Source: Falsiroseomonas ponticola (GTDB lineage Bacteria; Pseudomonadota; Alphaproteobacteria; Acetobacterales; Acetobacteraceae). From it: DNA of 64,000 nt. The translations under genes were made by a program, and so were the position numbers. The stretch lies in NCBI RefSeq assembly GCF_016805305.1, contig NZ_JAERQN010000007.1, positions 186,001-250,000 on the forward strand, written 5' to 3'. The notes beneath the pieces were generated by a model, which made no database searches, was not told the origin of the DNA, and saw only the letters and a list, made by a program, of their open reading frames with translations. The first letter of the stretch is position 1; each line of letters begins with the position of its first letter. This document shows positions 41,156 to 49,826 of this stretch, in pieces.

Positions 41156-42465
41156 CGCTCGACCGGGAGATGCTGGACGCCTTCGTGCCGGAGTTCGAGG
41201 CCGAGGCGGTGCGCCTGGCGATGGTGCGCGATGCCGTTGCCGCGCAGCGCGCGCTCGACCAGCTGCGCGCCATGGCCGCGGCGCTGGGCGCGCCATCGCT
41301 GACGCGGATGCTGGAGGATGCGGGCCTGGCGCTCGATCCGCTCGACCTGCCGGCGCTGCACCAGGCGGCGGAAGCGCTGGCCCGCCAGGCCCGCGCGGTG
41401 GCGGAGGCGGGGGCGGATGTGGCGCCCGTGCCGGCCGCGGCCCCGGCGGCACCCCCGGCCGCAGCGCCGGCGCCGAGCCTCGACCGGGAGATCCTGGATG
41501 CGCTGGCGCCGGAATTCGAGGAAGCCTGCGCCCGGCTGGCGGCGGCGGGCGATGGGGCGGCCGCCGGCCGGGCGCTGGATGGGCTGCGGGCGCTGGCGGG
41601 GGCGGCCGGGCTCGCTTCCCTGAAGCTGCTGCTGGACCGGGCCCTGCCGCTGCTCGACCCCTTCGATGCCGGCGGGCTCCGCGCCCTGGCGGCGGTGCTG
41701 TCGGCGCATGCCGCGCGGATCGTGGCGGCGGGCGAGGACCTGCCGCCGCCGGCGGAGCCCGCGCCCGCCCCGCCTGCAGGGCCGGCGGCGCTGGACCCGG
41801 AGATGCTGGCGGCCTTCGCGCCGGAATTCCAGGCCGGCTGCGCGCGGCTGGCCGCCGCGGCGGAGGAGGCGGAGGCCGCGCGCGCCGCCGATTCGCTGCG
41901 GGCGATGGCGGAGGCGCTGGGCCTCGATTCGCTCCGCGCGCTGCTGGCGGAGCCGCCCTTCGATGCGATGGCGCTGGCCGCCCATGCCGCCGCCATCGCC
42001 ATCGCCGGCCACGACCTGCCCTTCGCCCCCGCCGCGCCCGTTCAGGCGAAGCGGCGGGTGCTGGTGGTGGATGACAGCGCCATGATGCGCCGCCTGGTGC
42101 GGGAAACGCTGGCCGCGGACCCGGATTTCGAGGTGGTGGGAGAGGCGCCGGACGGCCTCCGCGCCCTCGCCGCGCTTCGCGAATACCGGCCCGACCTGAC
42201 CATGCTGGACATCGAGATGCCGGAACTGGATGGCATCGGGGTGATGCGGCGCTGGGCGCTGGAGGGGATCGGCGCGGTCGTCATCGTCTCCTCCGCCGCG
42301 CGGCCGGGCTCGGCCACGGCGGTGGAGGCCAGGCGGCTCGGCGTCGCGGGCATCGTCGGCAAGCCGTCCGGCGCCCTCAGCCCCGATCTGAAGCAGCGGC
42401 AGGGGGAGGCCCTGATCCGCACCGCCCGCCGCGCGGCCGGGCTGCCGGTGGAGGCCGCGCCATGA
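41152..42465 (+). CDS. Response regulator with three His-less HPt-like repeats and a CheB-type REC domain
   Basis: 437 residues from GTG 41152. Three repeats begin 'LDREMLDAFVPEFEAE' (3-18), 'LDREILDALAPEFEEA' (110-125) and 'LDPEMLAAFAPEFQAG' (214-229). Each contains R-A-x-D-x-L-R-A-[ML]-A with 'ALGAPSL'-like continuation, aligning position by position with the HPt motif 'RAFHSLKGMSDALGAPGM' of the CheA next door, but with Asp (36, 143, 247) in place of the phospho-His. Ala/Pro linkers separate repeats. The REC domain (302-430) is complete: Asp307/308, Asp353 in 'TMLDIEMPELDG', Ser pair and Lys in 'GIVGKPSGALSPD', resembling CheB's REC without the esterase. Confidence 0.85.
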   Translation: MTLDREMLDAFVPEFEAEAVRLAMVRDAVAAQRALDQLRAMAAALGAPSLTRMLEDAGLALDPLDLPALHQAAEALARQARAVAEAGADVAPVPAAAPAAPPAAAPAPSLDREILDALAPEFEEACARLAAAGDGAAAGRALDGLRALAGAAGLASLKLLLDRALPLLDPFDAGGLRALAAVLSAHAARIVAAGEDLPPPAEPAPAPPAGPAALDPEMLAAFAPEFQAGCARLAAAAEEAEAARAADSLRAMAEALGLDSLRALLAEPPFDAMALAAHAAAIAIAGHDLPFAPAAPVQAKRRVLVVDDSAMMRRLVRETLAADPDFEVVGEAPDGLRALAALREYRPDLTMLDIEMPELDGIGVMRRWALEGIGAVVIVSSAARPGSATAVEARRLGVAGIVGKPSGALSPDLKQRQGEALIRTARRAAGLPVEAAP

Positions 42466-42487
42466 TCCCCGGGTCGCGGAGCGGCCG

Positions 42488-45112
42488 ATGATCGAGGATG
42501 ACGGCCTCTGGCAGGAATTCGCGGGCGAGTCGGAGGAACACCTCGACGCCATCGAACGCGTCCTGGCAGGCGGCTCGGCGGCGGATCGCGCGGCGGTGGA
42601 CCGGCTGTTCCGCGCCTTCCATTCGCTGAAGGGCATGTCGGATGCGCTGGGCGCGCCGGGCATGAAGAACGTGGCGCACCGGGCGGAGGATATCCTCGGC
42701 CTGGCGCGCAACGGGAAGCTGGCGGTGGAAGGGGCGGTCGCGGATGCGCTGCTGGCGGCGGTGGACGTGCTGCGCCGCCAGCGCGCGGTGGTGATCGACC
42801 AGCACAAGGACGTGCCGGCCCCGGCGGAGCTGCTGGCGCGGCTCGGCGCCCTGGCGGATGGCAATGCGCCGCCCCCGCCGCCCCGGCCCGCGCCGGCGCC
42901 CGCCGTCACCGCCGCGCCCGCGCCGGGCCCGGCGGCGGCGCTGCTCGGCGCGCTGGCGTCCCGCACGGCGGAGGCCGCGCCCCTCTTGGCCGCGCTGGCG
43001 GTGGAACGGCGGCCGGACGCGCTGCGGGAGGCCGCGGACCTGGGCGATGCCGCGCGGATGCTCGGGCTCGGGCGCCTCGGCGCCGGCTTCGACCGCCTGG
43101 CGGCTGAAGCCGGGGGCGCGGGGGCGCTGGCGGCGCTGGGCGGGTTGCGGCGCCTGCTGGCGCTGCTGGAAGGCGAGGCCGGCGAGCCCGCCGGGGCCGA
43201 GCGCCTGGCCGGCGCGCCCGGCACCGAATCGGCCGCGCTCGGCCCGCGCCTGGCCGCGCTGGCGCTGCAGGCGGAGGCGGTGACCGCGGGCGGCGACGCG
43301 ACGGCGGCCATGCTCGCGGCGCAGGACGCGGCGGAGGTCGCCGCCGCCTTCGGGCTGGAGGGCCTGGAACACCTGCTGCTGGCGCTGGCGGACCTGGCGG
43401 ACCGCGCGAGCGACCCCGACGCGGCCGCGACGCTGGCGGCGCAGGGGCCGGTCATCGCCGACCGGCTGCGCAGCGCGGCGGAAGGCGGGCTCAACGCCCT
43501 GCGCCAGGCGCAGGAGGTGGGGCCCGGCCCCGAACAGGCCGATGGCCGGATTCCCGCCGTCTTCGCGCCGCTGCTGGGCGCGGAGGGGCGGCGCCGCGCG
43601 CTGGCGGCGTTGGAGGGCGGGCGGGTTCTCTACCGCCTTCGCATGGCGACCGGGGTGCCGGCGGAAGCCGAGGCCGCCGTGGCCGCCGCCCTGGCGGCGG
43701 AGGCGGAGGTGCTGACCAGCCGCACCGTGCTGGACGCGAACCCCCCCCACCTCGACATGCTGGTGGCCGGCCCGGCGGAAGCCGATGCGCTGTCGCGCGC
43801 CCTGACCGCCGCCGATCCCGCCCGCGCCGTGGTGCTGGACCTGGCGCCGGTGGAGGCCGGGACGGGCACGCCGGAAGCCCAGCCGCCGATGCGGGCGGCG
43901 CCGGTCACGCTGCGCGTGCGGCAGGAGACGATCGACCAGATCATCGCGCTGGAAGCCGAGGTCCGCGCCGCCTCCCTCGCCCTGGCGGAGGCGCTGACCG
44001 ATGGCGGGATGACGGAGGCGCTGGCCAGCCTCGGCGCGCTGGAACGCCGGCTTGCCGGCGGCGCGGGCCGCGAACTGGGCCAGGCCATCGGCCGGCTGCG
44101 GCAGGTGCAGGAGGCGCTGGAGCGCGCGGAGAACCGCCTGGCCGTCGGGATGCGGCGGCTGGATGATTCGGTGATGGAGCTGCGCGTCGTGCCGGTCGGC
44201 ACGCTGTTCGGGCGGCTGCCGCGCGTGGTCCGCGCCGTCGCCCAGGCCTCCGCCAAGGAGGTGGAGCTGGTGATGGAGGGCGAGGACGTCACCATCGACC
44301 GCAGCCTGGTCGAGCTGCTGGCTGACCCGCTGCTGCACCTGACGCGCAATGCGGTGGACCACGGGATCGAGAAGCCGGAGGAGCGGGAGGCCGCGGGCAA
44401 GCCGCGCCGCGCGACGCTGCGCGTTTCCGCCGCCCGCCGTACCGGCCAGGTGCGGGTGCGGGTCAGCGAGGATGGCCGCGGCATCGATCGCGGCCGCGTC
44501 CTGGCCCGCGCCATCGCCCGCGGCCTGGTGAGCGAGGAGCAGGCGGCGCGGATGAGCGAGGAGGAGGTGCATGCGCTGCTCTTCCGCCCCGGCTTCTCCA
44601 CCGCCGAGACCATCACGGAGACCTCCGGCCGCGGCGTCGGGCTGGATGTGGTGCAGGATGCAATCCGCCGCGCCGGGGGCACGGTGGAGATCGCGAGCGC
44701 GCCGGGGCAGGGGACGAGCTTCACGCTGCGCCTGCCGCTGACTGCCGCGGTGCAGCCCGTGCTGCTGGTGGAGGTCGGCGGCCATCCCTACGCCCTGCCG
44801 GCGGCGCGGGTGGAGGCGGTGCTGGACGGCGCGGCGGCGCCGGGCTGCGAGGTGCTGCCGCTGGCCGCTGTGCTCGGCCTGCCGGCGGAGGAGGCGCGGG
44901 GCACGGGCGCCATCGTCATCGTGAAGTCGGGCGGCCGGTCCTTCGGCCTGGCGGTGGGCGCGGTGCAGCGGCGGACGGATTTGCTGCTGCGGCCGCTGCA
45001 TCCGGCGCTGGCGGCGCTGCCGGGGATCGGCGGCGTCGGCGTGCTGGGCAATGGGGAGCCCGTGGTGGTGCTGGAGCCGGATGGCTTCGCGCCGGAGGGC
45101 GCGGTGGGCTGA
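42488..45112 (+). CDS. cheA: Chemotaxis-type histidine kinase CheA
   Basis: 874 residues from ATG 42488. P1 has the phospho-acceptor His45 in 'RAFHSLKGMSDALGA'. Residues 125-340 are Ala-rich and include two HPt-like segments without His ('AADLGDAARMLGLGRL', 'AAQDAAEVAAAFGLEGL'). A compact 'GRVLYRLRM...NPPHLDML' region near 380-430 may be a P2-like docking domain. P3 dimerisation starts near 480 ('VRQETIDQIIALEAEV'), the P4 ATPase has 'LTRNAVDHGIE', 'SEDGRGIDRG' and 'ETSGRGVGLDVV', and P5 is CheW-like to the end. It should phosphorylate CheB and the REC proteins beside it. Confidence 0.93.
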   Translation: MIEDDGLWQEFAGESEEHLDAIERVLAGGSAADRAAVDRLFRAFHSLKGMSDALGAPGMKNVAHRAEDILGLARNGKLAVEGAVADALLAAVDVLRRQRAVVIDQHKDVPAPAELLARLGALADGNAPPPPPRPAPAPAVTAAPAPGPAAALLGALASRTAEAAPLLAALAVERRPDALREAADLGDAARMLGLGRLGAGFDRLAAEAGGAGALAALGGLRRLLALLEGEAGEPAGAERLAGAPGTESAALGPRLAALALQAEAVTAGGDATAAMLAAQDAAEVAAAFGLEGLEHLLLALADLADRASDPDAAATLAAQGPVIADRLRSAAEGGLNALRQAQEVGPGPEQADGRIPAVFAPLLGAEGRRRALAALEGGRVLYRLRMATGVPAEAEAAVAAALAAEAEVLTSRTVLDANPPHLDMLVAGPAEADALSRALTAADPARAVVLDLAPVEAGTGTPEAQPPMRAAPVTLRVRQETIDQIIALEAEVRAASLALAEALTDGGMTEALASLGALERRLAGGAGRELGQAIGRLRQVQEALERAENRLAVGMRRLDDSVMELRVVPVGTLFGRLPRVVRAVAQASAKEVELVMEGEDVTIDRSLVELLADPLLHLTRNAVDHGIEKPEEREAAGKPRRATLRVSAARRTGQVRVRVSEDGRGIDRGRVLARAIARGLVSEEQAARMSEEEVHALLFRPGFSTAETITETSGRGVGLDVVQDAIRRAGGTVEIASAPGQGTSFTLRLPLTAAVQPVLLVEVGGHPYALPAARVEAVLDGAAAPGCEVLPLAAVLGLPAEEARGTGAIVIVKSGGRSFGLAVGAVQRRTDLLLRPLHPALAALPGIGGVGVLGNGEPVVVLEPDGFAPEGAVG

Positions 45113-45241
45113 TGGCGAACCGGGAGCGCACCGGTTGCCTCCCCCTGCTGGACGCTGCGGCGCGGGGCGGGTAGAGGCTCCCACCCAATCCAACCCGGCG
45201 CCGCCCGCTTCGCGCCGGATTCTGACAGGAAGGACCTGCCC

Positions 45242-45808
45242 GTGATTTCCCGACGCCACGCGCTCGGCGCCGGCGGCCTGACGCTGCTGCTGGCCGCCTG
45301 CCAGACCCCCACCCCGCCGCGCATCGTGCCGGAGGACGGCACGATCGACATCCTGAGCCTGCTGCGCAGCAAGCCGGAGCATACGCGGTTCGTGAACGCG
45401 CTGGTGATCAGCGGTGCGACGTCCCGCCTCGGCCGGCAGAATGGCGCGGTGACGCTGTTCGTGCCGACGAACGAGTCGCTGAACGGCCTGCCCGCGGCGA
45501 CGCTGGCGCTGCTGGACAACCCGCCGGCGCAGCCGACGGAGGCGCAGCGCGCGCTGATCCAGCGGCTGGTCTTCGGCAATGCGGCCTGGGGCCTGCTGCG
45601 CTTCCCGGACATCGCGGCGCGCCGCAACACCATCGTCACCTGGGACCGCGCCCGCCTGACCGTGACCGCGACCGGCGAGCGCACCGCGCGCCTGGCCCGT
45701 GAGGGCGTGACGCTCGCCGCCGGCCGCCCGGCCCCGGAAGTGACGCGCGGCAACGTGCTGGCCAGCGACGGCGTCTTCCACGTCACCAACGGCTTCGTCG
45801 CCGGCTGA
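45242..45808 (+). CDS. Fasciclin-domain lipoprotein
   Basis: 188 residues from GTG 45242 with AGGAAGGA upstream. A twin-arginine-like leader 'ISRRHALGAGGLTLLLAAC' ends in a lipobox with lipidation at Cys20. One fasciclin domain follows: 'DILSLLRSKPEHTRFVNALVISG', 'VTLFVPTNESLNGLP', 'LIQRLVFG' and the C-terminal 'GNVLASDGVFHVTNGFV'. Such domains mediate adhesion or protein contacts at the cell surface or in the periplasm. It is 129 bases after cheA and probably has its own promoter; a hairpin spans its stop codon. Confidence 0.88.
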   Translation: MISRRHALGAGGLTLLLAACQTPTPPRIVPEDGTIDILSLLRSKPEHTRFVNALVISGATSRLGRQNGAVTLFVPTNESLNGLPAATLALLDNPPAQPTEAQRALIQRLVFGNAAWGLLRFPDIAARRNTIVTWDRARLTVTATGERTARLAREGVTLAAGRPAPEVTRGNVLASDGVFHVTNGFVAG

Positions 45809-45817
45809 CCGGCGACG
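45796..45817 (+). terminator. Hairpin across the stop codon of the fasciclin gene
   Basis: CGTCGCCGG (45796-45804) pairs exactly with CCGGCGACG (45809-45817) around a CTGA loop that contains the stop codon TGA. No U-run follows directly. Confidence 0.5.
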
Positions 45818-45820
45818 GTT

Positions 45821-45841
45821 CAGGGCCGGTTCGGGGCCCTG
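45821..45841. terminator. Second hairpin in the convergent spacer
   Basis: CAGGGCC (45821-45827) pairs with GGCCCTG (45835-45841), loop of 7. A short CCTTT follows at 45844-45849. It could serve either strand. Confidence 0.45.
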
Positions 45842-45863
45842 GTCCCTTTGGGCGATAGGGTCC

Positions 45864-45897
45864 GGTGAAGGCAGCGCCTTCCCCGGACGCCTTCACC
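45864..45897 (-). terminator. Hairpin over the stop of the REC-PP2C gene
   Basis: GGTGAAGGC (45864-45872) pairs exactly with GCCTTCACC (45889-45897); the right arm contains the stop codon of the leftward phosphatase gene (45893-45895). Confidence 0.45.
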
Positions 45898-47071
45898 CCG
45901 CGTGCTTCAACGCCAGCGCCGTGATGTCATCCGCCTGCGGCGCGCCATCTGCGAAGGCGCCGACCGCGCGCAGCACGGTCTCCACCACCGTCCGCGGATC
46001 CGTCCCCGCCCCCGCCAGCGCCGCCATCAGCCGCGCCTGGCCGAAGAAGCCGCCCTGGTTGTCCTCGGCTTCCGACACGCCATCGGAATAGCAGAACAGC
46101 GATTCGCCCTGCGCCAGGGCGAAGGCGTCGGAGGCATAGGGAATGCCCTCCATCACGCCGAGCGCGGGCTGGCGGCGCAGCGGGCCGAGCAGGCGCGGGG
46201 CCTCGCCGCCCAGCACCACAGGCAGGTCATGGCCGGCCACCGCGACGCGGCCCTGGCCGGTGGTGCCATCGATCACGCCGAGCACGACGGTGACGAAGGT
46301 CTGGCTTTCGTTCTCCGCCGAGAGGTCGTCATTCGCCATGGCAAGGATGTCGCCGGGATCGGGCGCGGCGCCTTCGGCGGAAAGCCGCTTCGCCGCCGCG
46401 CGCATCAGCCCCAGCGTGCGCGCCATGGTGAGCCCCGCCGGGGCGCCCTTGCCGGAGACGTCGGCCACGGCGAAGAGCATGTGCTTCGCATCCAGCCGCA
46501 GGCAGTCATAGAGATCCCCGCCCACCTGCCGCGCCGGGACCATGGCGGCGTGGACGGAAAGCGCGCCGGTCGCCGCCGCCGCGAAGTCCCGCGGCACGAG
46601 GGAGAGCTGCGCGGCGCGGGCGGATTCCAGCTCCGCCTCCAGCGCATGCAGCCGGGCATCGGCCACTTCCCGCAGCCGCTTCTTCTCCAGCACCGCGCCG
46701 AGGCGCGCGCGCAGCAGCGGCGGGTCGAAGGATTTCGGCAGGTAGTCCTCGGCACCCAGCTCGATGCAGCGGACGATCTTCTCCATCTCCGTCAGGGCGG
46801 AGATGACGATGACGGGCGGCGCCGCGCCGCGGGCGGCGTGCAGCTGTTCCAGCACGCCGATGCCATCCAGGTTCGGCATCTCCAGGTCCAGCAGCACCAC
46901 GTCGAAGCGCTGGCGTTCCAGGGCGGCCAGGCCCTGCACGCCATCCTCCGCCATCGTGACCTTCGCGTAGCCGAGTTCGCCGAGCCGGCGCTTCAGCACC
47001 AGGCGGTTGAAGCTGCTGTCATCGACGACAAGGATCTCGACATCCCCGTCCATGGTCTGCTGCCCGCTCAT
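45893..47071 (-). CDS. Response regulator-PP2C phosphatase (RsbU/SpoIIE-type)
   Basis: 392 residues; ATG 47071 overlaps the MCP stop by 4 bases, and ATG 47053 is an alternative. REC domain (10-130): Asp17/18, phospho-acceptor Asp62 in 'VLLDLEMPNLDG', then 'VISALTEMEK' and Lys in 'DYLPKSF'. A helical linker 'RLREVADARLHALEAELESARAAQ' leads to the SpoIIE-type PP2C domain with metal Asp residues in 'GGDLYDC', 'VADVSGKGAPAG', 'CYSDGVSEAED' and 'DDITALAL'. It should dephosphorylate a STAS partner when its REC is phosphorylated, likely by the CheA across the spacer. Confidence 0.9.
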   Translation of the reverse strand: MSGQQTMDGDVEILVVDDSSFNRLVLKRRLGELGYAKVTMAEDGVQGLAALERQRFDVVLLDLEMPNLDGIGVLEQLHAARGAAPPVIVISALTEMEKIVRCIELGAEDYLPKSFDPPLLRARLGAVLEKKRLREVADARLHALEAELESARAAQLSLVPRDFAAAATGALSVHAAMVPARQVGGDLYDCLRLDAKHMLFAVADVSGKGAPAGLTMARTLGLMRAAAKRLSAEGAAPDPGDILAMANDDLSAENESQTFVTVVLGVIDGTTGQGRVAVAGHDLPVVLGGEAPRLLGPLRRQPALGVMEGIPYASDAFALAQGESLFCYSDGVSEAEDNQGGFFGQARLMAALAGAGTDPRTVVETVLRAVGAFADGAPQADDITALALKHAG

Positions 47072-48723
47072 GCCCCGTTCCGATCGGAAGCCATCGCCTC
47101 CACCACCGCCCGTGTCTCCGACGCCAGCTTGGAGAGGTCGATCATCGTCACCGTGATCTCTTCCGCCGCCGTCGCATTGGACTGGCCGATGCGCGACAGG
47201 GTGCTGACGCGATCGGTGATGGAGGTGACCGTCGCCTGCTGCTCCTCCATCGCCACCGCGATGGCACCGGCGAGGCGCGCGCTTTCCGTCACGATCGCCT
47301 CCAGCTCATCCATCGCCTCGCCCACCGCGGCGGCGGTGCCGCTGCCCTCGCGCGTGCGCCGGCCGGCGACGAGGACGACATCCGCGATCTCCTGCGCCAG
47401 CGTCTCGCTGCTCGCCGCCAGCGCCCGCACTTCCTCCGCCACCACGGCGAGGCCCCGGCCGTGTTCGCCGGCGCGCGCGGCCTCGATCGCCGCGTTGATG
47501 GCCAGGATGTTGGTCTGGGTCGCGATCTTGGCGATGGTGCCGGCGATGCGCGTGACGCGTTCGGTATCCTCCGCGACGGCGTCAACCAGCTCGATCAGGC
47601 TGCGGAGCTTCACCAGGTTCTCCGCCAACAGGGCCTTCGATTCATCGGCGCGGTCGCTGCTCTCCTGCGTGGTGCGGCCAACCTCCCGCACCGCGTCCTG
47701 CGTCTGGCCCAGCGCTTCCTCCACCTGGCGGAGTTCCGCGAGCTGGGTCATCGCGCCGTCGCTGACCTGGCCGATGGCATCCGATGCCTGGGTGGTGGCG
47801 ATGGCGGTGCGGCGCGCATTCTCCAGCGCCGTCTCCGTCAGGTTGCGGGCGGCGACGAGGTTGTCGCGGAACACCAGCACGGCGCGCGCCATGTCGCCCA
47901 CCTGGTCGGTGCGATCCGCACCCGGCACGCCGGTTTCCACCGCGCCGCGGGAGAGGCTGACCATCGCGCCCGCCAGCCGGCCGAGTGGCCGGGCGAGCCC
48001 CTGCACCAGCACCATCCACACCAGCGCGCAGCCCACCAGCCCGACCGCGCCGGCGCCCATGACGATGGTGCGCGCCTGGCGTTCCAACTCATGCGCCGCG
48101 GCGAGGGAGGCGTCGGAGCGTCGCTTCACCTCCGCCCGCGCGGCGGTCGCCACGCGGTTGAAGGCGCTGGCGAAGTCCAGCCATTCCTCATGCAGCGGCG
48201 CGAATTGCGCGCGCTGGCGGGCGGCGAAGGCGGCGCGCACCTGTTCGGTGAATTCCGGCAGCCGCCGCGCCATGTCCACGCCGCCGCCCATGACGATGGG
48301 GTCGATATCGGCGGCCAGAAGGCGGTTCACGGCCTCGAAGGACTGGCTCACCAATTCGCCGTTGCGGACCATGCGGTTGGCGGTGGGCGCGGGCTGCAGC
48401 ACGCCCGCGATGACGCTGGCGAAGGCCGAGGAGAAGTCGGCGACATGCAGCGCGAGCTCGTCCACCGCCGCATCGGCTTCGCGGTCGCGCCCGCCGAACT
48501 GCTCGATGATCGCGAGCTGGCGGGCGACGACGACGAGAGCCGAGCCCGAGAGCAGGCCGACGACCATCAGCATGAGCAGCGTGATCAGGCCGGCGCGCAC
48601 GCCGATGCGGCCCAGCCAGCCGCGCAGCCCACCACCGCCGGGCTGGGCCGGGGCGGCATCCGCGCCATCGGCCGCTGCCGCGCGGCCGCCGCTGCCGCGC
48701 AGCGTGACGTCCGGCTTCGTCAT
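47068..48723 (-). CDS. Methyl-accepting chemotaxis protein
   Basis: 551 residues. A Gly/Ala-rich cytoplasmic start precedes span one ('GLITLLMLMVVGLLSGSALVVVA', about 44-66). A helical periplasmic sensor of about 150 residues follows, then span two ('MGAGAVGLVGCALVWMVLV', about 215-233) and a HAMP domain ('ARPLGRLAGAMVSLSRG'). The signalling tip 'NILAINAAIEAARAGEHGRG' is fully conserved. The sensor region is mainly helical with 'GGRDREADAAVDELALHVADF'; its ligand is unknown. There is no CheR-tethering pentapeptide at the C terminus. It is co-transcribed with the REC-PP2C gene. Confidence 0.92.
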   Translation of the reverse strand: MTKPDVTLRGSGGRAAAADGADAAPAQPGGGGLRGWLGRIGVRAGLITLLMLMVVGLLSGSALVVVARQLAIIEQFGGRDREADAAVDELALHVADFSSAFASVIAGVLQPAPTANRMVRNGELVSQSFEAVNRLLAADIDPIVMGGGVDMARRLPEFTEQVRAAFAARQRAQFAPLHEEWLDFASAFNRVATAARAEVKRRSDASLAAAHELERQARTIVMGAGAVGLVGCALVWMVLVQGLARPLGRLAGAMVSLSRGAVETGVPGADRTDQVGDMARAVLVFRDNLVAARNLTETALENARRTAIATTQASDAIGQVSDGAMTQLAELRQVEEALGQTQDAVREVGRTTQESSDRADESKALLAENLVKLRSLIELVDAVAEDTERVTRIAGTIAKIATQTNILAINAAIEAARAGEHGRGLAVVAEEVRALAASSETLAQEIADVVLVAGRRTREGSGTAAAVGEAMDELEAIVTESARLAGAIAVAMEEQQATVTSITDRVSTLSRIGQSNATAAEEITVTMIDLSKLASETRAVVEAMASDRNGA

Positions 48724-48870
48724 GCCGCCGCGCCCCGCGCGTTCCGGGGCAACGTGGCGGGGCAGGGGCGCTTGTGAGCCATGGGACGGTCCGGGCCGGG
48801 TTCTCTCAACCGGGGGTGAGGCTACAGGCCGCGCACCCCGGCAACAAGCGCGGCCAGGCGACGTGCCGGT

Positions 48871-49674
48871 TCAGGCCCGGGTGGCGCCGCGCATCAGGCG
48901 CAGCGGGTCCTGCCGGACCTCCGCCCAGCTGTCCCAGCCGGGCGCGGGCGGCGGTGTCGCCCGCCCGATGGCGCGACCCTCCAGGCCCGGGAAGCGCTGC
49001 AGGATGAGCGGCAGGTCGGCCTCGGCATCCGCATGCCGGACCAGGCGCGAGAAATCGCAGCGGTAGGTGTTCCCGAACACGCGCCCCGCCTGCCCGCAGG
49101 CCGTCTCCATGGCCTCCCGCGACGCGAAGCCGACGGAGCCCTGCGCCAGGCCATAGGCCCCGACATAGGTCACCTCCCCACCACGCACGAGCAGGGCGGC
49201 CGGCGGCACGCGGCGGGTGATCCAGGCATGCTCGCGCAGGCCGTTGCTGTAGGCGACCGTCAGGTCATAGACCTGCAGCGCGGTGATCACGCAGGGGCCG
49301 GCGGGAAGCCGGAAGGCGAAGGGGGTGGCCTCCAGCGCCAGGTTCCCGTCCTCCATGCGCCGCGTCTCCTGGCCCATGCCCACGAAGGCGCCACGGCGGG
49401 TGAGGGGAAGGCTGTGCGCCTGGCCGGCCGCATCCACGATGCGCAGCCGGTAGCTGCGGCCATACCGGTCGCGCCGCAGATTGGCCTCGTCATGGATGTA
49501 GGCCAGCAGGCCGATGCCGGCCACGATCCCCTCCCCGGCCGGCAGGGCGCCGATCTGGTCCGGCCGCAGCAGCGAATCCGGCTCCGCCGGCGGAATGGGG
49601 TTCTGCACGGTGCAGCCGGCGAGGCCGGCCACGGCGCCGCCGAGCAGAAGGCGGCGGGAGAGGGGGCGTGGCAT
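48871..49674 (-). CDS. Hypothetical lipoprotein, 267 residues
   Basis: From ATG 49674 the leader 'LSRRLLLGGAVAGLAGC' has a twin-arginine-like start and a lipobox, with Cys21 as the likely lipidation site. The mature part is beta-rich, including 'GIVAGIGLLAYIHDEANLRRD', 'RIVDAAGQAHSLPLTRRGAF' and 'AGPCVITALQVYDLTVAYSNG'. It resembles DUF2846-like lipoproteins with an Ig-like fold, but I cannot assign it. It stands alone, divergent from the RraA-like gene. Confidence 0.7.
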   Translation of the reverse strand: MPRPLSRRLLLGGAVAGLAGCTVQNPIPPAEPDSLLRPDQIGALPAGEGIVAGIGLLAYIHDEANLRRDRYGRSYRLRIVDAAGQAHSLPLTRRGAFVGMGQETRRMEDGNLALEATPFAFRLPAGPCVITALQVYDLTVAYSNGLREHAWITRRVPPAALLVRGGEVTYVGAYGLAQGSVGFASREAMETACGQAGRVFGNTYRCDFSRLVRHADAEADLPLILQRFPGLEGRAIGRATPPPAPGWDSWAEVRQDPLRLMRGATRA

Positions 49675-49826
49675 GGGGGTCCTGTGCTGCGTCGCGTCCG
49701 GCGCATCCTGGATCGGCGTGCAGAGTCGGAACAATCCGCGCGCGCGGCGCCGGGCGCCCGGTTTGACGCGCGGCGCCCAGCGCCGGATGCTCCCCCACGC
49801 GCCACGACGCAGGAGGAAACCCAACC

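Noticed and set aside
40420..43494. 1024-codon open frame on the lower strand opposite cheB, the pseudo-HPt regulator and cheA
   Set aside because: It is a high-GC shadow frame made of Ser/Ala/Arg/Pro runs with no domain, while the upper strand encodes intact chemosensory proteins.
42377..45781. 1134-codon lower-strand frame rich in His/Gln/Arg opposite cheA
   Set aside because: Composition is the mirror image of a GC-biased real gene and it overlaps cheA and the fasciclin gene entirely.
45902..49066. 1054-codon open frame on the upper strand opposite the REC-PP2C and MCP genes
   Set aside because: The sequence is low-complexity with no recognisable domain; the lower strand holds complete motifs for both proteins.
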